Shown here piece by piece: positions 37,232 to 45,470 of a stretch of DNA of 64,000 bases. A program made the position numbers and the translations under genes. The stretch lies in assembly GCF_003688995.1 (NCBI RefSeq), contig NZ_PENI01000010.1:62001-126000 (forward strand). The letters run 5' to 3'. The stretch comes from Streptomyces shenzhenensis (GTDB lineage: Bacteria; Actinomycetota; Actinomycetes; Streptomycetales; Streptomycetaceae). Within the stretch, counting starts at the first letter, position 1; the number at the start of each line of letters is the position of its first letter. Below the pieces are notes generated by a model, which saw only the letters and a list, made by a program, of their open reading frames with translations, made no database searches and was not told where the DNA came from.

Positions 37232-37834
37232 TCAGGAGTTGTACGAGCTTTGCGCCCGCTCCAGCCCCTCCGTCACCAGACTCTCCACCGCGTCCGCCGC
37301 ACGGTCCACGAAGTAGTCCAACTCCTTGCGCTCCGCCGACGAGAAGTCCTTCAGCACGAAGTCCGCCACCTGCATCCGCCCCGGCGGCCGCCCGATCCCG
37401 AACCGCACCCGGTGGTAGTCCGCCCCCATCGCCTTCGTCATCGACTTCAGCCCGTTGTGCCCGTTGTCCCCGCCGCCCAGCTTGAGCCGCAGAGTGCCGT
37501 AGTCGATGTCCAACTCGTCATGCACCGCCACGATGTTCGCGACCGGCACCTTGTAGAAGTCCCGCAGCGCGGTCACCGGACCGCCCGACAGGTTCATGTA
37601 CGACATCGGCTTGGCGAGGATCACCCGCCGGTTCGCCGGACCGGGCGGACCGATCCGGCCCTCGACGACCTGCGCCTGCGCCTTCGGGGCCCGCTTGAAC
37701 TTCCCGCCGATCCGCTCGGCGAGCAGGTCCACCACCATGAAGCCGACGTTGTGCCGGTTCATGGCGTACTCCGGCCCGGGATTCCCGAGCCCGACAATCA
37801 GCCAGGGGCCACTGGCGGGGGTGGTCACGTCCAT
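37232..37834 (-). CDS. pth: Peptidyl-tRNA hydrolase
   Basis: A 200-residue enzyme that frees tRNA from peptidyl-tRNA dropped by ribosomes. The signature [17 protein letters not shown] contains the active-site histidine and asparagines, and [11 protein letters not shown] and HDELDIDYG give the other conserved residues. The ATG at 37834 has TGAGGAGA upstream. It lies downstream of the L25 gene in the usual order prs - rplY - pth. A very stable hairpin stands in the interval before it. Confidence 0.96.
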   Translation of the reverse strand: MDVTTPASGPWLIVGLGNPGPEYAMNRHNVGFMVVDLLAERIGGKFKRAPKAQAQVVEGRIGPPGPANRRVILAKPMSYMNLSGGPVTALRDFYKVPVANIVAVHDELDIDYGTLRLKLGGGDNGHNGLKSMTKAMGADYHRVRFGIGRPPGRMQVADFVLKDFSSAERKELDYFVDRAADAVESLVTEGLERAQSSYNS

Positions 37835-37852
37835 GTCTCCTCAAATGCGACA

Positions 37853-37883
37853 CAGCCGCTGCTCCCCGGGGAAGCAGCGGCTG
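37853..37883 (-). promoter_or_regulatory. Long intercistronic hairpin between rplY and pth
   Basis: Arms CAGCCGCTGCT (37853-37863) and AGCAGCGGCTG (37873-37883) are perfect over 11 bp, and CCCC/GGGG inside extends them. On the minus strand it ends 18 nt before the pth start, close to the ribosome-binding site. It may attenuate, terminate or protect the mRNA between the two cistrons. Confidence 0.55.
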
Positions 37884-37996
37884 CATACCGCTGTGGGCAG
37901 TCGTCCCGCAGGGCGGAACCGCTGGGCACAGCCGACAGCGCCGGCCGCCCGACCAACGCGGGCCCGGCCCTGCGACACCCGCAGGGCCGCTCGGGC

Positions 37997-38590
37997 TCAG
38001 GCCTCGGCGGTCACTTCGCCCTCGGCGGCCTCTTCCGGGGCCTCCTCGGCCTGCGCGGCCAGAACCTGCAGCACGACCGCGTCCTCGTCCACCGCCAGCG
38101 TCGCACCGGACGGCAGCACGATGTCCTTGGCGTGGACGGCGGCGCCGGCCGCCAGGCCCTCCACGGACACCGTGACGGACTGGGGGATGTGGGTGGCCTC
38201 GGCCTCGACCGGCAGCGCGACCAGGACGTGCTCCAGCAGGTTGCCGCCCGGGGCCAGCTCGCCCTCGGTGTGCACCGGAATCTCGACCGTGACCTTCTCG
38301 CCGCGCTTGACCAGCAGCAGGTCGACGTGCTCCAGGAAGCCCTTCAGCGCGTCGCGCTGCACGGCCTTCGGGATCGCCAGCTCGTTGCCCTTGCCGTCGA
38401 TGTCAAGGGAGATCAGGACGTTCGGCGTACGCAGCGCCAGCAGCAGCTCGTGGCCCGGCAGGGTCAGGTGCAGCGGCTGCGAACCGTGGCCGTAGAGCAC
38501 ACCGGGAACCTTGTTGTCACGGCGGATACGGCGCGCGGCACCCTTGCCGAACTCGGTGCGCGTCTCGACGGCGAGCTTGACCTCGGACAT
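37997..38590 (-). CDS. rplY: 50S ribosomal protein L25 / general stress protein Ctc
   Basis: A 197-residue member of the long TL5/Ctc type of L25, which binds 5S rRNA on the large subunit. The N-terminal L25 domain begins VKLAVETRTEFGKGAARRIRR and contains PGVLYGHG; the C-terminal TL5 beta-domain follows from about residue 95 (VTVEIPVHTEGE), ending in an Ala/Glu-rich tail. The ATG at 38590 with GAGGAG upstream fits the family start better than one 6 bp earlier. It lies between prs and pth. Confidence 0.95.
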   Translation of the reverse strand: MSEVKLAVETRTEFGKGAARRIRRDNKVPGVLYGHGSQPLHLTLPGHELLLALRTPNVLISLDIDGKGNELAIPKAVQRDALKGFLEHVDLLLVKRGEKVTVEIPVHTEGELAPGGNLLEHVLVALPVEAEATHIPQSVTVSVEGLAAGAAVHAKDIVLPSGATLAVDEDAVVLQVLAAQAEEAPEEAAEGEVTAEA

Positions 38591-38818
38591 GATCACTCCT
38601 CGTAGGGGTGGATATGAATGTGGTCACCCGGCCACGAACGGCCTGCTACGAAGAGCGCGTCGATAACGGACCACCGCACCCCGCCGAAAACGGGACACGG
38701 CCTCCCTCGCCGAGCAACTTCAGCAGTCTACTCGGCGAGAAAGGCCGCACCCAAAAGGATCTTCAGCGCCCCGCGCACCCGGCAACCGGCCAAGCCCGCG
38801 GAGCCCTCCGCAGAAACC

Positions 38819-39799
38819 TCACTGCTCGTCGAAGAGACTCGTCACCGAGCCGTCCTCGAACACCTCACGCACCGCACTGGCGATCGTCGGAGCGATCGAC
38901 AGAACCGTGATCTTGTCCAGATCCCGGCCCAGCTCACCCGGCGTCGGCAGCGTGTTGGTGAACACGAACTCACTCACCCGGGAGTTCTTCAGCCGGTCCG
39001 CCGCAGGGCCGGAGAGCACACCGTGCGTCGCCGTCACGATGACGTCCTCCGCGCCGTGCGCGAACAGCGCGTCGGCCGCGGCACAGATCGTCCCACCGGT
39101 GTCGATCATGTCGTCGACCAGCACACACACCCGGCCCTTGACCTCGCCCACCACCTCGTGGACCGTCACCTGGTTCGCCACGTCCTTGTCCCGCCGCTTG
39201 TGCACGATCGCCAGCGGCGCACCGAGCCGGTCGCACCAGCGGTCGGCCACCCGGACCCGGCCGGCGTCCGGAGACACCACCGTCAGCTTGGCGCGGTCCA
39301 CCTTCCGGCCCACGTAGTCCGCGAGGAGAGGCAGCGCGAAGAGGTGGTCGACAGGGCCGTCGAAGAAGCCCTGGATCTGGTCCGTGTGCAGGTCCACCGT
39401 CAGGATCCGGTCCGCACCCGCCGTCTTCATCATGTCCGCGATCAGCCGCGCCGAGATCGGTTCACGTCCACGGTGTTTCTTGTCCTGACGGGCGTAACCG
39501 TAGAAGGGCACCATCACGGTGATGGAGCGGGCCGACGCACGCTTCAGCGCGTCGATCATGATCAACTGCTCCATGATCCACTTATTGATCGGAGCCGTGT
39601 GGCTCTGGATCAGGAAGCAGTCCGCACCACGCGCCGACTCCTGGTACCGCACATAGATCTCACCGTTGGCGAAATCGAAGGCCTTCGTCGGGACGACCCC
39701 GACACCCAGCTGGTGGGCGACCTCCTCGGCAAGCTCGGGGTGGGCGCGGCCGGAGAAGAACATCAACTTCTTCTCGCCGGTCGTCTTGATCCCGGTCAC
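38819..39799 (-). CDS. prs: Ribose-phosphate pyrophosphokinase
   Basis: A 326-residue class I PRPP synthetase that makes the precursor of nucleotides, His and Trp from ribose-5-phosphate and ATP. Motifs are FANGEIYVRY at the N-terminus, the catalytic flexible loop YARQDKKHRGREPISARL, and the PRPP-binding VLVDDMIDTGGT. It begins with GTG and has GAGGAGAC upstream. It follows glmU in the same direction, the usual actinobacterial pairing. The 228-bp interval to the L25 gene may contain a promoter, but I see no clear one. Confidence 0.96.
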   Translation of the reverse strand: MTGIKTTGEKKLMFFSGRAHPELAEEVAHQLGVGVVPTKAFDFANGEIYVRYQESARGADCFLIQSHTAPINKWIMEQLIMIDALKRASARSITVMVPFYGYARQDKKHRGREPISARLIADMMKTAGADRILTVDLHTDQIQGFFDGPVDHLFALPLLADYVGRKVDRAKLTVVSPDAGRVRVADRWCDRLGAPLAIVHKRRDKDVANQVTVHEVVGEVKGRVCVLVDDMIDTGGTICAAADALFAHGAEDVIVTATHGVLSGPAADRLKNSRVSEFVFTNTLPTPGELGRDLDKITVLSIAPTIASAVREVFEDGSVTSLFDEQ

Positions 39800-39927
39800 A
39801 GCACTGTCTCCTCAGAGGTGTCTCAGCCGCCCGCGACCTCTCGGCTGGGCGTGAGAGGCCGACTCAGCTGGTGGGGTGCGGATGTGCACTTATCACGGTA
39901 CGCCGAGTTCCACGTACCCGTTTCCGG

Positions 39928-41376
39928 TCAGTCTTCGCTTCCGCCCGGTCCGGACGCCGCCTCCGCCGCCTTCGCGGCAGCGCTCCCGGGACGCTTACGT
40001 GCCACCCAACCCTCGATATTCCGCTGCTGACCGCGGGCCACGGCCAGCGAACCGGGCGGCACATCCTTGGTGATCACAGAACCGGCGGCGGTATAGGCAC
40101 CGTCCCCGACCGTGACGGGCGCCACAAACATGTTGTCCGCACCCGTACGACAGTGAGAACCCACCGAAGTGTGATGCTTGTCCTGCCCGTCGTAGTTCAC
40201 AAAGACACTCGCCGCACCGATGTTGGTGTACTCACCGATCGTCGCGTCACCCACATAGGACAGATGCGGAACCTTGGTGCCCGCACCGATCGCGGCGTTC
40301 TTCGTCTCCACGAACGTGCCCACCTTCGCCCTCGGACCCAGACGAGTGCCCGGACGCAGATAGGCGAACGGACCCACATTCGTCTCCGGACCGATCTGCG
40401 CCCCCTCCGCGACCGTCGTGTCGACCCGGGCACCGGCACCCACCGTGGTGTCCGTCAGCCGGGTACGGGGCCCGACCTCCGCGCCCTCACCGATCAGCGT
40501 CGAACCGTGCAGCTCGGTACCCGGATGAACCACCACATCCCGTTCGAACGACACCGTGACATCGACCCACGTGGTCGCCGGGTCCACCACCGTCACACCG
40601 GCCAGCATCGCGCGCTCCAGCAGCCGGTCGTTGAGGACACGGCGCGCCTGCGCCAGCTGGACCCGGTTGTTGATCCCCGCGATCTCCCGGTGATCGCCGG
40701 CGACCGAGGCGCCGACCCGGTGCCCGGCCTCCCGCAGGATCCCGAGAACATCGGTCAGGTACTCCTCGCCCTGGCTGTTGTCCGTACGCAGCTTGCCGAG
40801 GGCGTCCGCGAGCAACGGCCCGTCGAAGGCGAACACACCGGAATTGATCTCACGGATGGCGCGCTGGGACTCGTCGGCGTCCTTGTGCTCGACGATCGCG
40901 GTGACGGCACCCGAGACTCCGTCGCGGACGATGCGCCCGTACCCCGTCGCGTCCGGCACCTCCGCCGTCAGCACGGTGACCGCGTTGCCGTCGGCGTGGT
41001 GGGCCTCGGTGAGCCGCCGCAACGTCTCGCCGGTGAGCAGCGGGGTGTCCCCGCAGACGACGACCACGGTCCCGTCGACGGCGCCGCCCAGCTCCTCCAC
41101 GGCCATGCGCACCGCGTGCCCGGTGCCGTTCTGCTGGTCCTGTACGGCCGTCCGCGCCTGGGGGTCGAGTTCGCCGAGGTGCGCGGTGACCTGTTCGCGC
41201 GCGTGCCCCACGACGACGACGAGGTCCAGGGGGTTCAACTCGCGTGCCGTGGCCAGCACATGGCCGACGAGGGAGCGGCCGCAGATCTGGTGCAGGACCT
41301 TGGGTGTGGCCGACTTCATACGGGTGCCCTCACCCGCTGCGAGAACGACGACGGCTGCCGGGCGAATGGCGCTCAC
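39928..41376 (-). CDS. glmU: Bifunctional N-acetylglucosamine-1-phosphate uridyltransferase / glucosamine-1-phosphate acetyltransferase GlmU
   Basis: A 482-residue enzyme that makes UDP-GlcNAc for peptidoglycan. The N-terminal uridyltransferase domain opens with [20 protein letters not shown] and has QQNGTGHAV for UTP binding; the left-handed beta-helix acetyltransferase domain starts near residue 260, with hexapeptide repeats and the catalytic region [12 protein letters not shown]...[10 protein letters not shown]. The C-terminal tail after residue 455 is Ala/Ser-rich, as in other actinobacteria. The GTG start is followed immediately by the Rossmann motif. It is the first gene of the glmU-prs stretch, downstream of tRNA-Gln. 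Confidence 0.96.
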   Translation of the reverse strand: MSAIRPAAVVVLAAGEGTRMKSATPKVLHQICGRSLVGHVLATARELNPLDLVVVVGHAREQVTAHLGELDPQARTAVQDQQNGTGHAVRMAVEELGGAVDGTVVVVCGDTPLLTGETLRRLTEAHHADGNAVTVLTAEVPDATGYGRIVRDGVSGAVTAIVEHKDADESQRAIREINSGVFAFDGPLLADALGKLRTDNSQGEEYLTDVLGILREAGHRVGASVAGDHREIAGINNRVQLAQARRVLNDRLLERAMLAGVTVVDPATTWVDVTVSFERDVVVHPGTELHGSTLIGEGAEVGPRTRLTDTTVGAGARVDTTVAEGAQIGPETNVGPFAYLRPGTRLGPRAKVGTFVETKNAAIGAGTKVPHLSYVGDATIGEYTNIGAASVFVNYDGQDKHHTSVGSHCRTGADNMFVAPVTVGDGAYTAAGSVITKDVPPGSLAVARGQQRNIEGWVARKRPGSAAAKAAEAASGPGGSED

Positions 41377-41452
41377 GGAGTTGCCCTTCGGCTTTGACGG
41401 GTGTAGGTGACATCCGCAGGATACCGGGGCGTTTCGTGAGCGACATGAGTAC

Positions 41453-41478
41453 GGGTCCCGACAGTACTGTCAGGACCC
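41453..41478 (-). terminator. Hairpin between tRNA-Gln and glmU
   Basis: A near-perfect inverted repeat: GGGTCC and GGACCC outside, GACAGT and ACTGTC inside, with one mismatch. It lies 25 bp after the 3' end of the tRNA on the same strand and probably ends the tRNA transcript before glmU. A T-run is absent. Confidence 0.55.
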
Positions 41479-41502
41479 GAACCTAGGTCTTGTGCGCTGT
41501 GG

Positions 41503-41574
41503 GCTCCCGGAGAAGGACTCGAACCCTCATTCAACGGACCAAAACCGTTTGTCCTACCTTTAGACGATCCGGGA
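41503..41574 (-). tRNA. tRNA-Gln (anticodon TTG)
   Basis: The minus strand folds as a cloverleaf: acceptor TCCCGGA pairs with TCCGGGA, D arm GTCT/GGAC, anticodon stem AACGG/CCGTT around TTTTGGT (anticodon TTG), and T arm GAGGG-TTCGAGT-CCTTC. The anticodon reads CAA and, by wobble, CAG glutamine codons. The sequence after the discriminator reads CCCA, so the CCA end does not look cleanly encoded. It lies 11 bp after the stop of the HTH protein gene, on the same strand. Confidence 0.95.
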
Positions 41575-41585
41575 TGGTTACTCCG

Positions 41586-42458
41586 CTATGTCCGATTTTC
41601 TTGATCGGCCTCGCGTGCAGAGTCCACTATGCCGTACCAGGCACCCTCCACGCGACGGTACAAGTCGGCGCTCCTGAGTACGTAGATGATCAGGCAGCCG
41701 CGGTAGGCCTCCGAGATGTTCTTGCGGCTCGTCTTCGGGTTGTGCTTCTTGAGGGTGGCCTTCTGGAAGGTGGAGGGCTCCACACCCGCCAGACCCGCCC
41801 AGAACTCCTCGGCGTCCGTCACGTCGGCCGACTCGTGGATGCTCACTCGAAACCGCAGGCGTTCGCGTTCCACGCCGAGCACTTCGAGCCAGCGAAGGAA
41901 GAGACGGATGACGTTCGGGTCGCTGTTGATGAACTGCAGCCTCTCGCGGCGGCTGTACGGCTTGTCCTTGGCGCCCTCGGCCCAGTAGAGAACCACTCCC
42001 ACCAGGAACAGCTCGCGGGGCGACAGGTCGCCGATGGACTTGCGGGCGGTCTCCTTCGTGTGTTGCCGCTCCGCGTCGCGGATGCGGAGCTTCGCCTCCC
42101 AGCCCTTCCTTGCGATAGCCGCCGCCTCCTCGCGGCTGCGCGTGCGTTCGGGCCTCGGCAGGTCTCGTACCCACAGTGAGACCGAGCTCCTGGAGCAGCC
42201 CAGCTCCGCCTCGATCTGGTCGTACGTCCAGCCCTGGAGGCGTAGCTCGCGGGCTCGCTCGCGTAGGTCGTCCTTTGCGCGGGGGCGTTTCGTCCATTCG
42301 GGTGGTGGTTCCCCCTTCACCAGTTGGTTGAGGAGGTCGTTGTTGAAGATCTTCAGCTCGTCCCGGATCTGCCGGAGGCTGTGGCCGCTGCGTCGCAGCG
42401 CGACCGCCTGTTCTCGTAGTCCCTCGAAGTCGGTGTATTTGCCGGGTGCGTGTGCCAT
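41586..42458 (-). CDS. Double-HTH protein with LAGLIDADG-like C-terminal domain
   Basis: A 290-residue protein I cannot name. Two helix-turn-helix segments are apparent, at about residues 12-36 (VALRRSGHSLRQIRDEL) and 63-90 (ARELRLQGWTYDQIEAELG). After a basic helix comes FLVGVVLYWAEGAK (about 150-163) and then INSDPNVIRLFLRWLEVLGV, a pattern like one half of a LAGLIDADG homing-endonuclease fold, as in WhiA-type proteins. Three starts are possible: ATG at 42506, 42464 or 42458; GGACGG spaced 7 nt favours 42458. It is transcribed towards tRNA-Gln. DNA binding is likely; nuclease activity is uncertain. Confidence 0.75.
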   Translation of the reverse strand: MAHAPGKYTDFEGLREQAVALRRSGHSLRQIRDELKIFNNDLLNQLVKGEPPPEWTKRPRAKDDLRERARELRLQGWTYDQIEAELGCSRSSVSLWVRDLPRPERTRSREEAAAIARKGWEAKLRIRDAERQHTKETARKSIGDLSPRELFLVGVVLYWAEGAKDKPYSRRERLQFINSDPNVIRLFLRWLEVLGVERERLRFRVSIHESADVTDAEEFWAGLAGVEPSTFQKATLKKHNPKTSRKNISEAYRGCLIIYVLRSADLYRRVEGAWYGIVDSAREADQENRT

Positions 42459-42612
42459 GGGCATACCGTCCGGCCGGAATGGTCCGTTCCGGAGTCGAAC
42501 GGGCATGGTTCAGCAGTTCGAGGGATAACGGGAGGTTTCGCAATGGTGCGATTACGGCGTGTGGTGTGAGCGGGTACGCAAAACTCGCCGGATACGCGGT
42601 GCCCGCCGCCCG

Positions 42613-42618
42613 TAGGCT
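42613..42618 (+). promoter_or_regulatory. -10-like TAGGCT, leaderless promoter candidate for the histidine kinase
   Basis: TAGGCT ends 6 nt before the ATG at 42625, and the intervening GGACGC is not a convincing ribosome-binding site. Confidence 0.45.
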
Positions 42619-42624
42619 GGACGC

Positions 42625-43938
42625 ATGACCACAACGGGGGATGAGCTCGCGACGGCCGTGACCGGGCCGTGGTGGTGGGCGAGGTGGCGCAGCGCACTGC
42701 TGGACGGCGGTCTCGCGGTGGTGTCCGCCGCGGAGTGCGCGTCGGAGGGCGTGCCGTTCGCCCGGGACGCGGGGATCCCGCTGTCGGCCGGGGTCCTGTT
42801 CGGTCTGCTCGCGGGTTCGGTGCTGTTGGTGCGCAGGAAGTGGCCGATCGCCGTAGTTCTCGTGGCGATCGCGATCACGCCCGCCCAGATGGGCTTCCTG
42901 ATGGGCATCGTCGGTCTGTACACCTTGGCCGCCGCGGAGCTGCCGCGCCGGATCATCGTGGCGCTGGCCGGTATGTCGTTCGTCGGGACGATGATCGTCA
43001 CGTTCGTGCGGGTGCGGCAGGACATGGCGCGCGGGGAGCTGACGCTCGGTGACTGGTTCGAGCCGTTCGCCTCCATCACGACGTCGCTCGGTCTGACGGC
43101 GCCTCCGGTGCTCCTGGGGCTGTATGTGGGTGCGCGGCGCCGGCTGATGGAGAGTTTGCGGGAGCGGGCGGACAGTCTGGAGCGTGAGCTGCAGTTGCTC
43201 GCCGAGCGGGCCGAGGAGCGGGCCGAGTGGGCGCGTAACGAGGAGCGCACGCGGATCGCGCGTGAGATGCATGATGTGGTCGCGCACCGGGTGAGCCTGA
43301 TGGTGGTGCATGCCGCCGCGTTGCAGGCGGTGGCGCGGAAGGATCCCGAGAAGGCTGTGAAGAATGCGGTGCTGGTCGGGGACATGGGGCGGCAGGCGCT
43401 GACCGAGCTGCGGGAGATGCTGGGCGTGTTGCGTTCGGGGGAGGGCGCGGTGCGGCGTGCGGAGCCGGTGCCGTTGGCTGCCGTGGAGGTGGCTGCGGCC
43501 GCTGCCGCGTCCCGGGCGGCGGCGGAGGAGGGTGCGGGGGACGGGCCGTGTCTGTCGGAACTGGACGAGTTGGTCGGGCAGTCGGCTGCCGCGGGCATGG
43601 TGGTGCGTCTGTCGGTCGAGGGTGAGAAGCGGTCGTATGCGCGTGAGATCGAGCAGACGGCGTTTCGTGTGGTCCAGGAGGCGTTGACCAACGTGCACAA
43701 GCATGCGGCGGGTGCGAAGACGCATGTGCGGTTGGCGCACCGCGGTGCGGAGATCGCGATGCAGGTGGAGAACGAGCCGCCGCCCGAGCCCGGGTCGGCG
43801 TCGGCGGCGCAGCTGCCGTCCGGTGGCAACGGTCTGCTCGGGATGCGGGAGCGGGTCGTGGCGCTGGGCGGCGTTTTTGTGTCGGGGCCGACGGATGCGG
43901 GGGGATTCCGGGTCTCGGCGGTCATTCCGGCGGTGTGA
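42625..43938 (+). CDS. Orphan sensor histidine kinase (NarL-group, HisKA_3)
   Basis: A 437-residue membrane kinase. Four to five hydrophobic segments occupy residues 23-170 with very short loops, so sensing is probably in or at the membrane. A coiled-coil leads to the HisKA_3 domain with the phospho-accepting H216 in AREMHDVVAHRVS. The ATPase domain has the N box VVQEALTNVHKHA and the G box GGNGLLGMRERV. Members of this group normally pair with NarL-type regulators, but none is adjacent; the LuxR-type genes at 25491 and 30222 are far away. Confidence 0.92.
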   Translation: MTTTGDELATAVTGPWWWARWRSALLDGGLAVVSAAECASEGVPFARDAGIPLSAGVLFGLLAGSVLLVRRKWPIAVVLVAIAITPAQMGFLMGIVGLYTLAAAELPRRIIVALAGMSFVGTMIVTFVRVRQDMARGELTLGDWFEPFASITTSLGLTAPPVLLGLYVGARRRLMESLRERADSLERELQLLAERAEERAEWARNEERTRIAREMHDVVAHRVSLMVVHAAALQAVARKDPEKAVKNAVLVGDMGRQALTELREMLGVLRSGEGAVRRAEPVPLAAVEVAAAAAASRAAAEEGAGDGPCLSELDELVGQSAAAGMVVRLSVEGEKRSYAREIEQTAFRVVQEALTNVHKHAAGAKTHVRLAHRGAEIAMQVENEPPPEPGSASAAQLPSGGNGLLGMRERVVALGGVFVSGPTDAGGFRVSAVIPAV

Positions 43939-44006
43939 GCGGGTGTGTGCGGTGGGGCCGGCCGGGCGTCCGCTCGGGGGTCGGCGGGCGGTTTCCGCTG
44001 CCGGGG

Positions 44007-44501
44007 TCAGCCCGCTGTCAGCCGGACCGGCTGTATGCCGCCGATGAGTGCGGCGAGGGCGCGGTCGATGTCGGGGCCGAGGTACCAGTCGCCGGTGTGG
44101 TCGAGGGTGTAGACGCGGCCTTCGGCGTCGATGGCGAGGAGTGCGCCGGTGTCGGACTCCTCGCCGAGTGGGCACAGCTCGGTGTTCAGGGCGCGGCCGA
44201 GGTCGCCGAGGGTGCGGGCGAGGTGGAGGCCGTGCAGCGGGTCGAGGTGCAGGGCGGCGGGTGCGACCTGGCGGCCCGGGCCGGTGGGGGTGATGCGGAG
44301 TCCGCCGAACTCGGCCCAGGCCTCGACGGCGGCGGGGAAGACGGCGTGCCGGTGGCCGGCGGGTGAGGTGTGGGCGCGCAGGGCGTCGGCCCAGGCCTCG
44401 GCCTGTTTTATGTCCCACTGTCCGGGCTGCCAGCCGGCTGTGCGCAGGGCGGCGTCGACGGGCACGGCGAAGCGGGTGGAGGTGGTGCGGTCGGGGTGCA
44501 T
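44007..44501 (-). CDS. SUKH-3 family immunity-type protein
   Basis: A 164-residue soluble protein of the SUKH-3 group in the SMI1/KNR4 superfamily, whose members neutralise nuclease and deaminase toxins by direct binding. The N-terminal helix region with ALRTAGWQPGQ, the central AVEAWAEFGGLRI and the C-terminal ESDTGALLAIDAEGRVYTL followed by WYLGPDIDRALAALIGG are typical. It lies 118 bp downstream of a deaminase-like gene on the same strand, the normal toxin-then-immunity order. There is no signal peptide. Family assignment is by recognised pattern; the partner is inferred from position. Confidence 0.85.
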   Translation of the reverse strand: MHPDRTTSTRFAVPVDAALRTAGWQPGQWDIKQAEAWADALRAHTSPAGHRHAVFPAAVEAWAEFGGLRITPTGPGRQVAPAALHLDPLHGLHLARTLGDLGRALNTELCPLGEESDTGALLAIDAEGRVYTLDHTGDWYLGPDIDRALAALIGGIQPVRLTAG

Positions 44502-44619
44502 CTGCCCTTCGTTCGTCGAGATCTTGCGGTGGTACGGGTGGTTCCGGTCGTGCGGGTGCTGTGCACGGTGCGGGTCGTGCGGGTGTCGGGGAGGGGTACG
44601 GATGCCGGTCGGGGAGTGT

Positions 44620-45171
44620 TCAGCCGTTCGCGGTGGCCGGGTCGACGACGCGTACGCCGAAGTGGGCGCTCAGGGCGGTGCAGGCGCGGCAGGGCGCGGC
44701 GAAGTGGCCGTGCAGGGGGTCGCCGTCCTCGCGTATCCGGCGCGTGGTGAGCTTGGCCTGCTTGAGGGCTTTGCGGGCTTCGCCGTTGGTCATCGGCTTG
44801 CGGGCGGCGCGCTTGCTGCGGGCGGCGTCGGCGGTGGCGATGTGGCGGGAGATGAGGATGGTCTCGGCGCAGCGGCCGGTGAAGCGGTCTCGCTGGTCGC
44901 TGGTGAGCGTGTCGAGGAAGTCCTGGACGAGCGGGTGCAGGGAGGGGTTCTGGTCGCCGCGGGCGGCGGTGCCGGTGAGGGTGGTGCCGCGTACGGACAG
45001 GGCGGCGGCGACGGTCGGCAGGATGCCGTCGCGGCGGTGGAGCAGGGTGGGTGCGTGGGGTGTTTCGGCGTGGCTCCAGCCGATGCGGGGGTCGCCCGAC
45101 GGGCTGTCGGCGGGGCCGGTCCGCGCTTCGGCGCGGGCGTTCGCATGTGGTCCCGTCTGCGTCGCGTTCAT
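44620..45171 (-). CDS. YwqJ-type deaminase-fold protein, free-standing
   Basis: A 183-residue protein of the cytidine-deaminase-like toxin superfamily. The zinc/active-site pattern is visible as C101-A-E103 and P160-C161-R-A-C164, that is CxE plus PCxxC. In polymorphic toxins such domains sit at the C-terminus of large secreted proteins, but here the domain stands alone, preceded only by about 40 disordered residues, with no signal or delivery module. The ATG at 45171 has GGGAGGGAAA upstream. The downstream SUKH-3 gene is its natural immunity partner. It is divergent from the WHH/SUKH gene, sharing a 299-bp promoter region. Confidence 0.82.
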   Translation of the reverse strand: MNATQTGPHANARAEARTGPADSPSGDPRIGWSHAETPHAPTLLHRRDGILPTVAAALSVRGTTLTGTAARGDQNPSLHPLVQDFLDTLTSDQRDRFTGRCAETILISRHIATADAARSKRAARKPMTNGEARKALKQAKLTTRRIREDGDPLHGHFAAPCRACTALSAHFGVRVVDPATANG

Positions 45172-45317
45172 GATCGTCTTTCCCTCCCGGGCGTTCCCCC
45201 GAAGGACACAGAGTGCCAAATGCCGTGCCGGGTGCGGAAGCTGGGGCGGTGCGACACGCCCAGGTTTGGGCAGGCTGTGACGGTGGGGTGACCTCTGGTC
45301 ACGGAAGCGGAAGCCCG

Positions 45318-45346
45318 GTGACCGGTGTCCGTGTACCGCATAGGCT
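45318..45346 (+). promoter_or_regulatory. Promoter candidate GTGACC-N17-TAGGCT for the WHH/SUKH operon
   Basis: GTGACC at 45318-45323 and TAGGCT at 45341-45346 are 17 bp apart, a standard vegetative spacing. Transcription would start near 45353, giving a leader of about 118 nt before the ATG at 45471. The rest of the 45172-45470 interval holds no gene that I can support. Confidence 0.45.
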
Positions 45347-45470
45347 GTCGGCACCGCGATGGGCGCGGTCTATGCGTCGGTGACGTTGGAGAGACAGTCG
45401 GATACGGGTGGTGGCGCGCCGTGCGTGGTGCGGTTGCGGCCCGTACAGAGTGCCGCAGGGGGCAACCGCC

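Noticed and set aside
41460-42506. Integrated element using tRNA-Gln as attachment site
   Set aside because: No integrase, no second copy of the tRNA 3' end nearby, and the genes on both sides look like normal chromosome.
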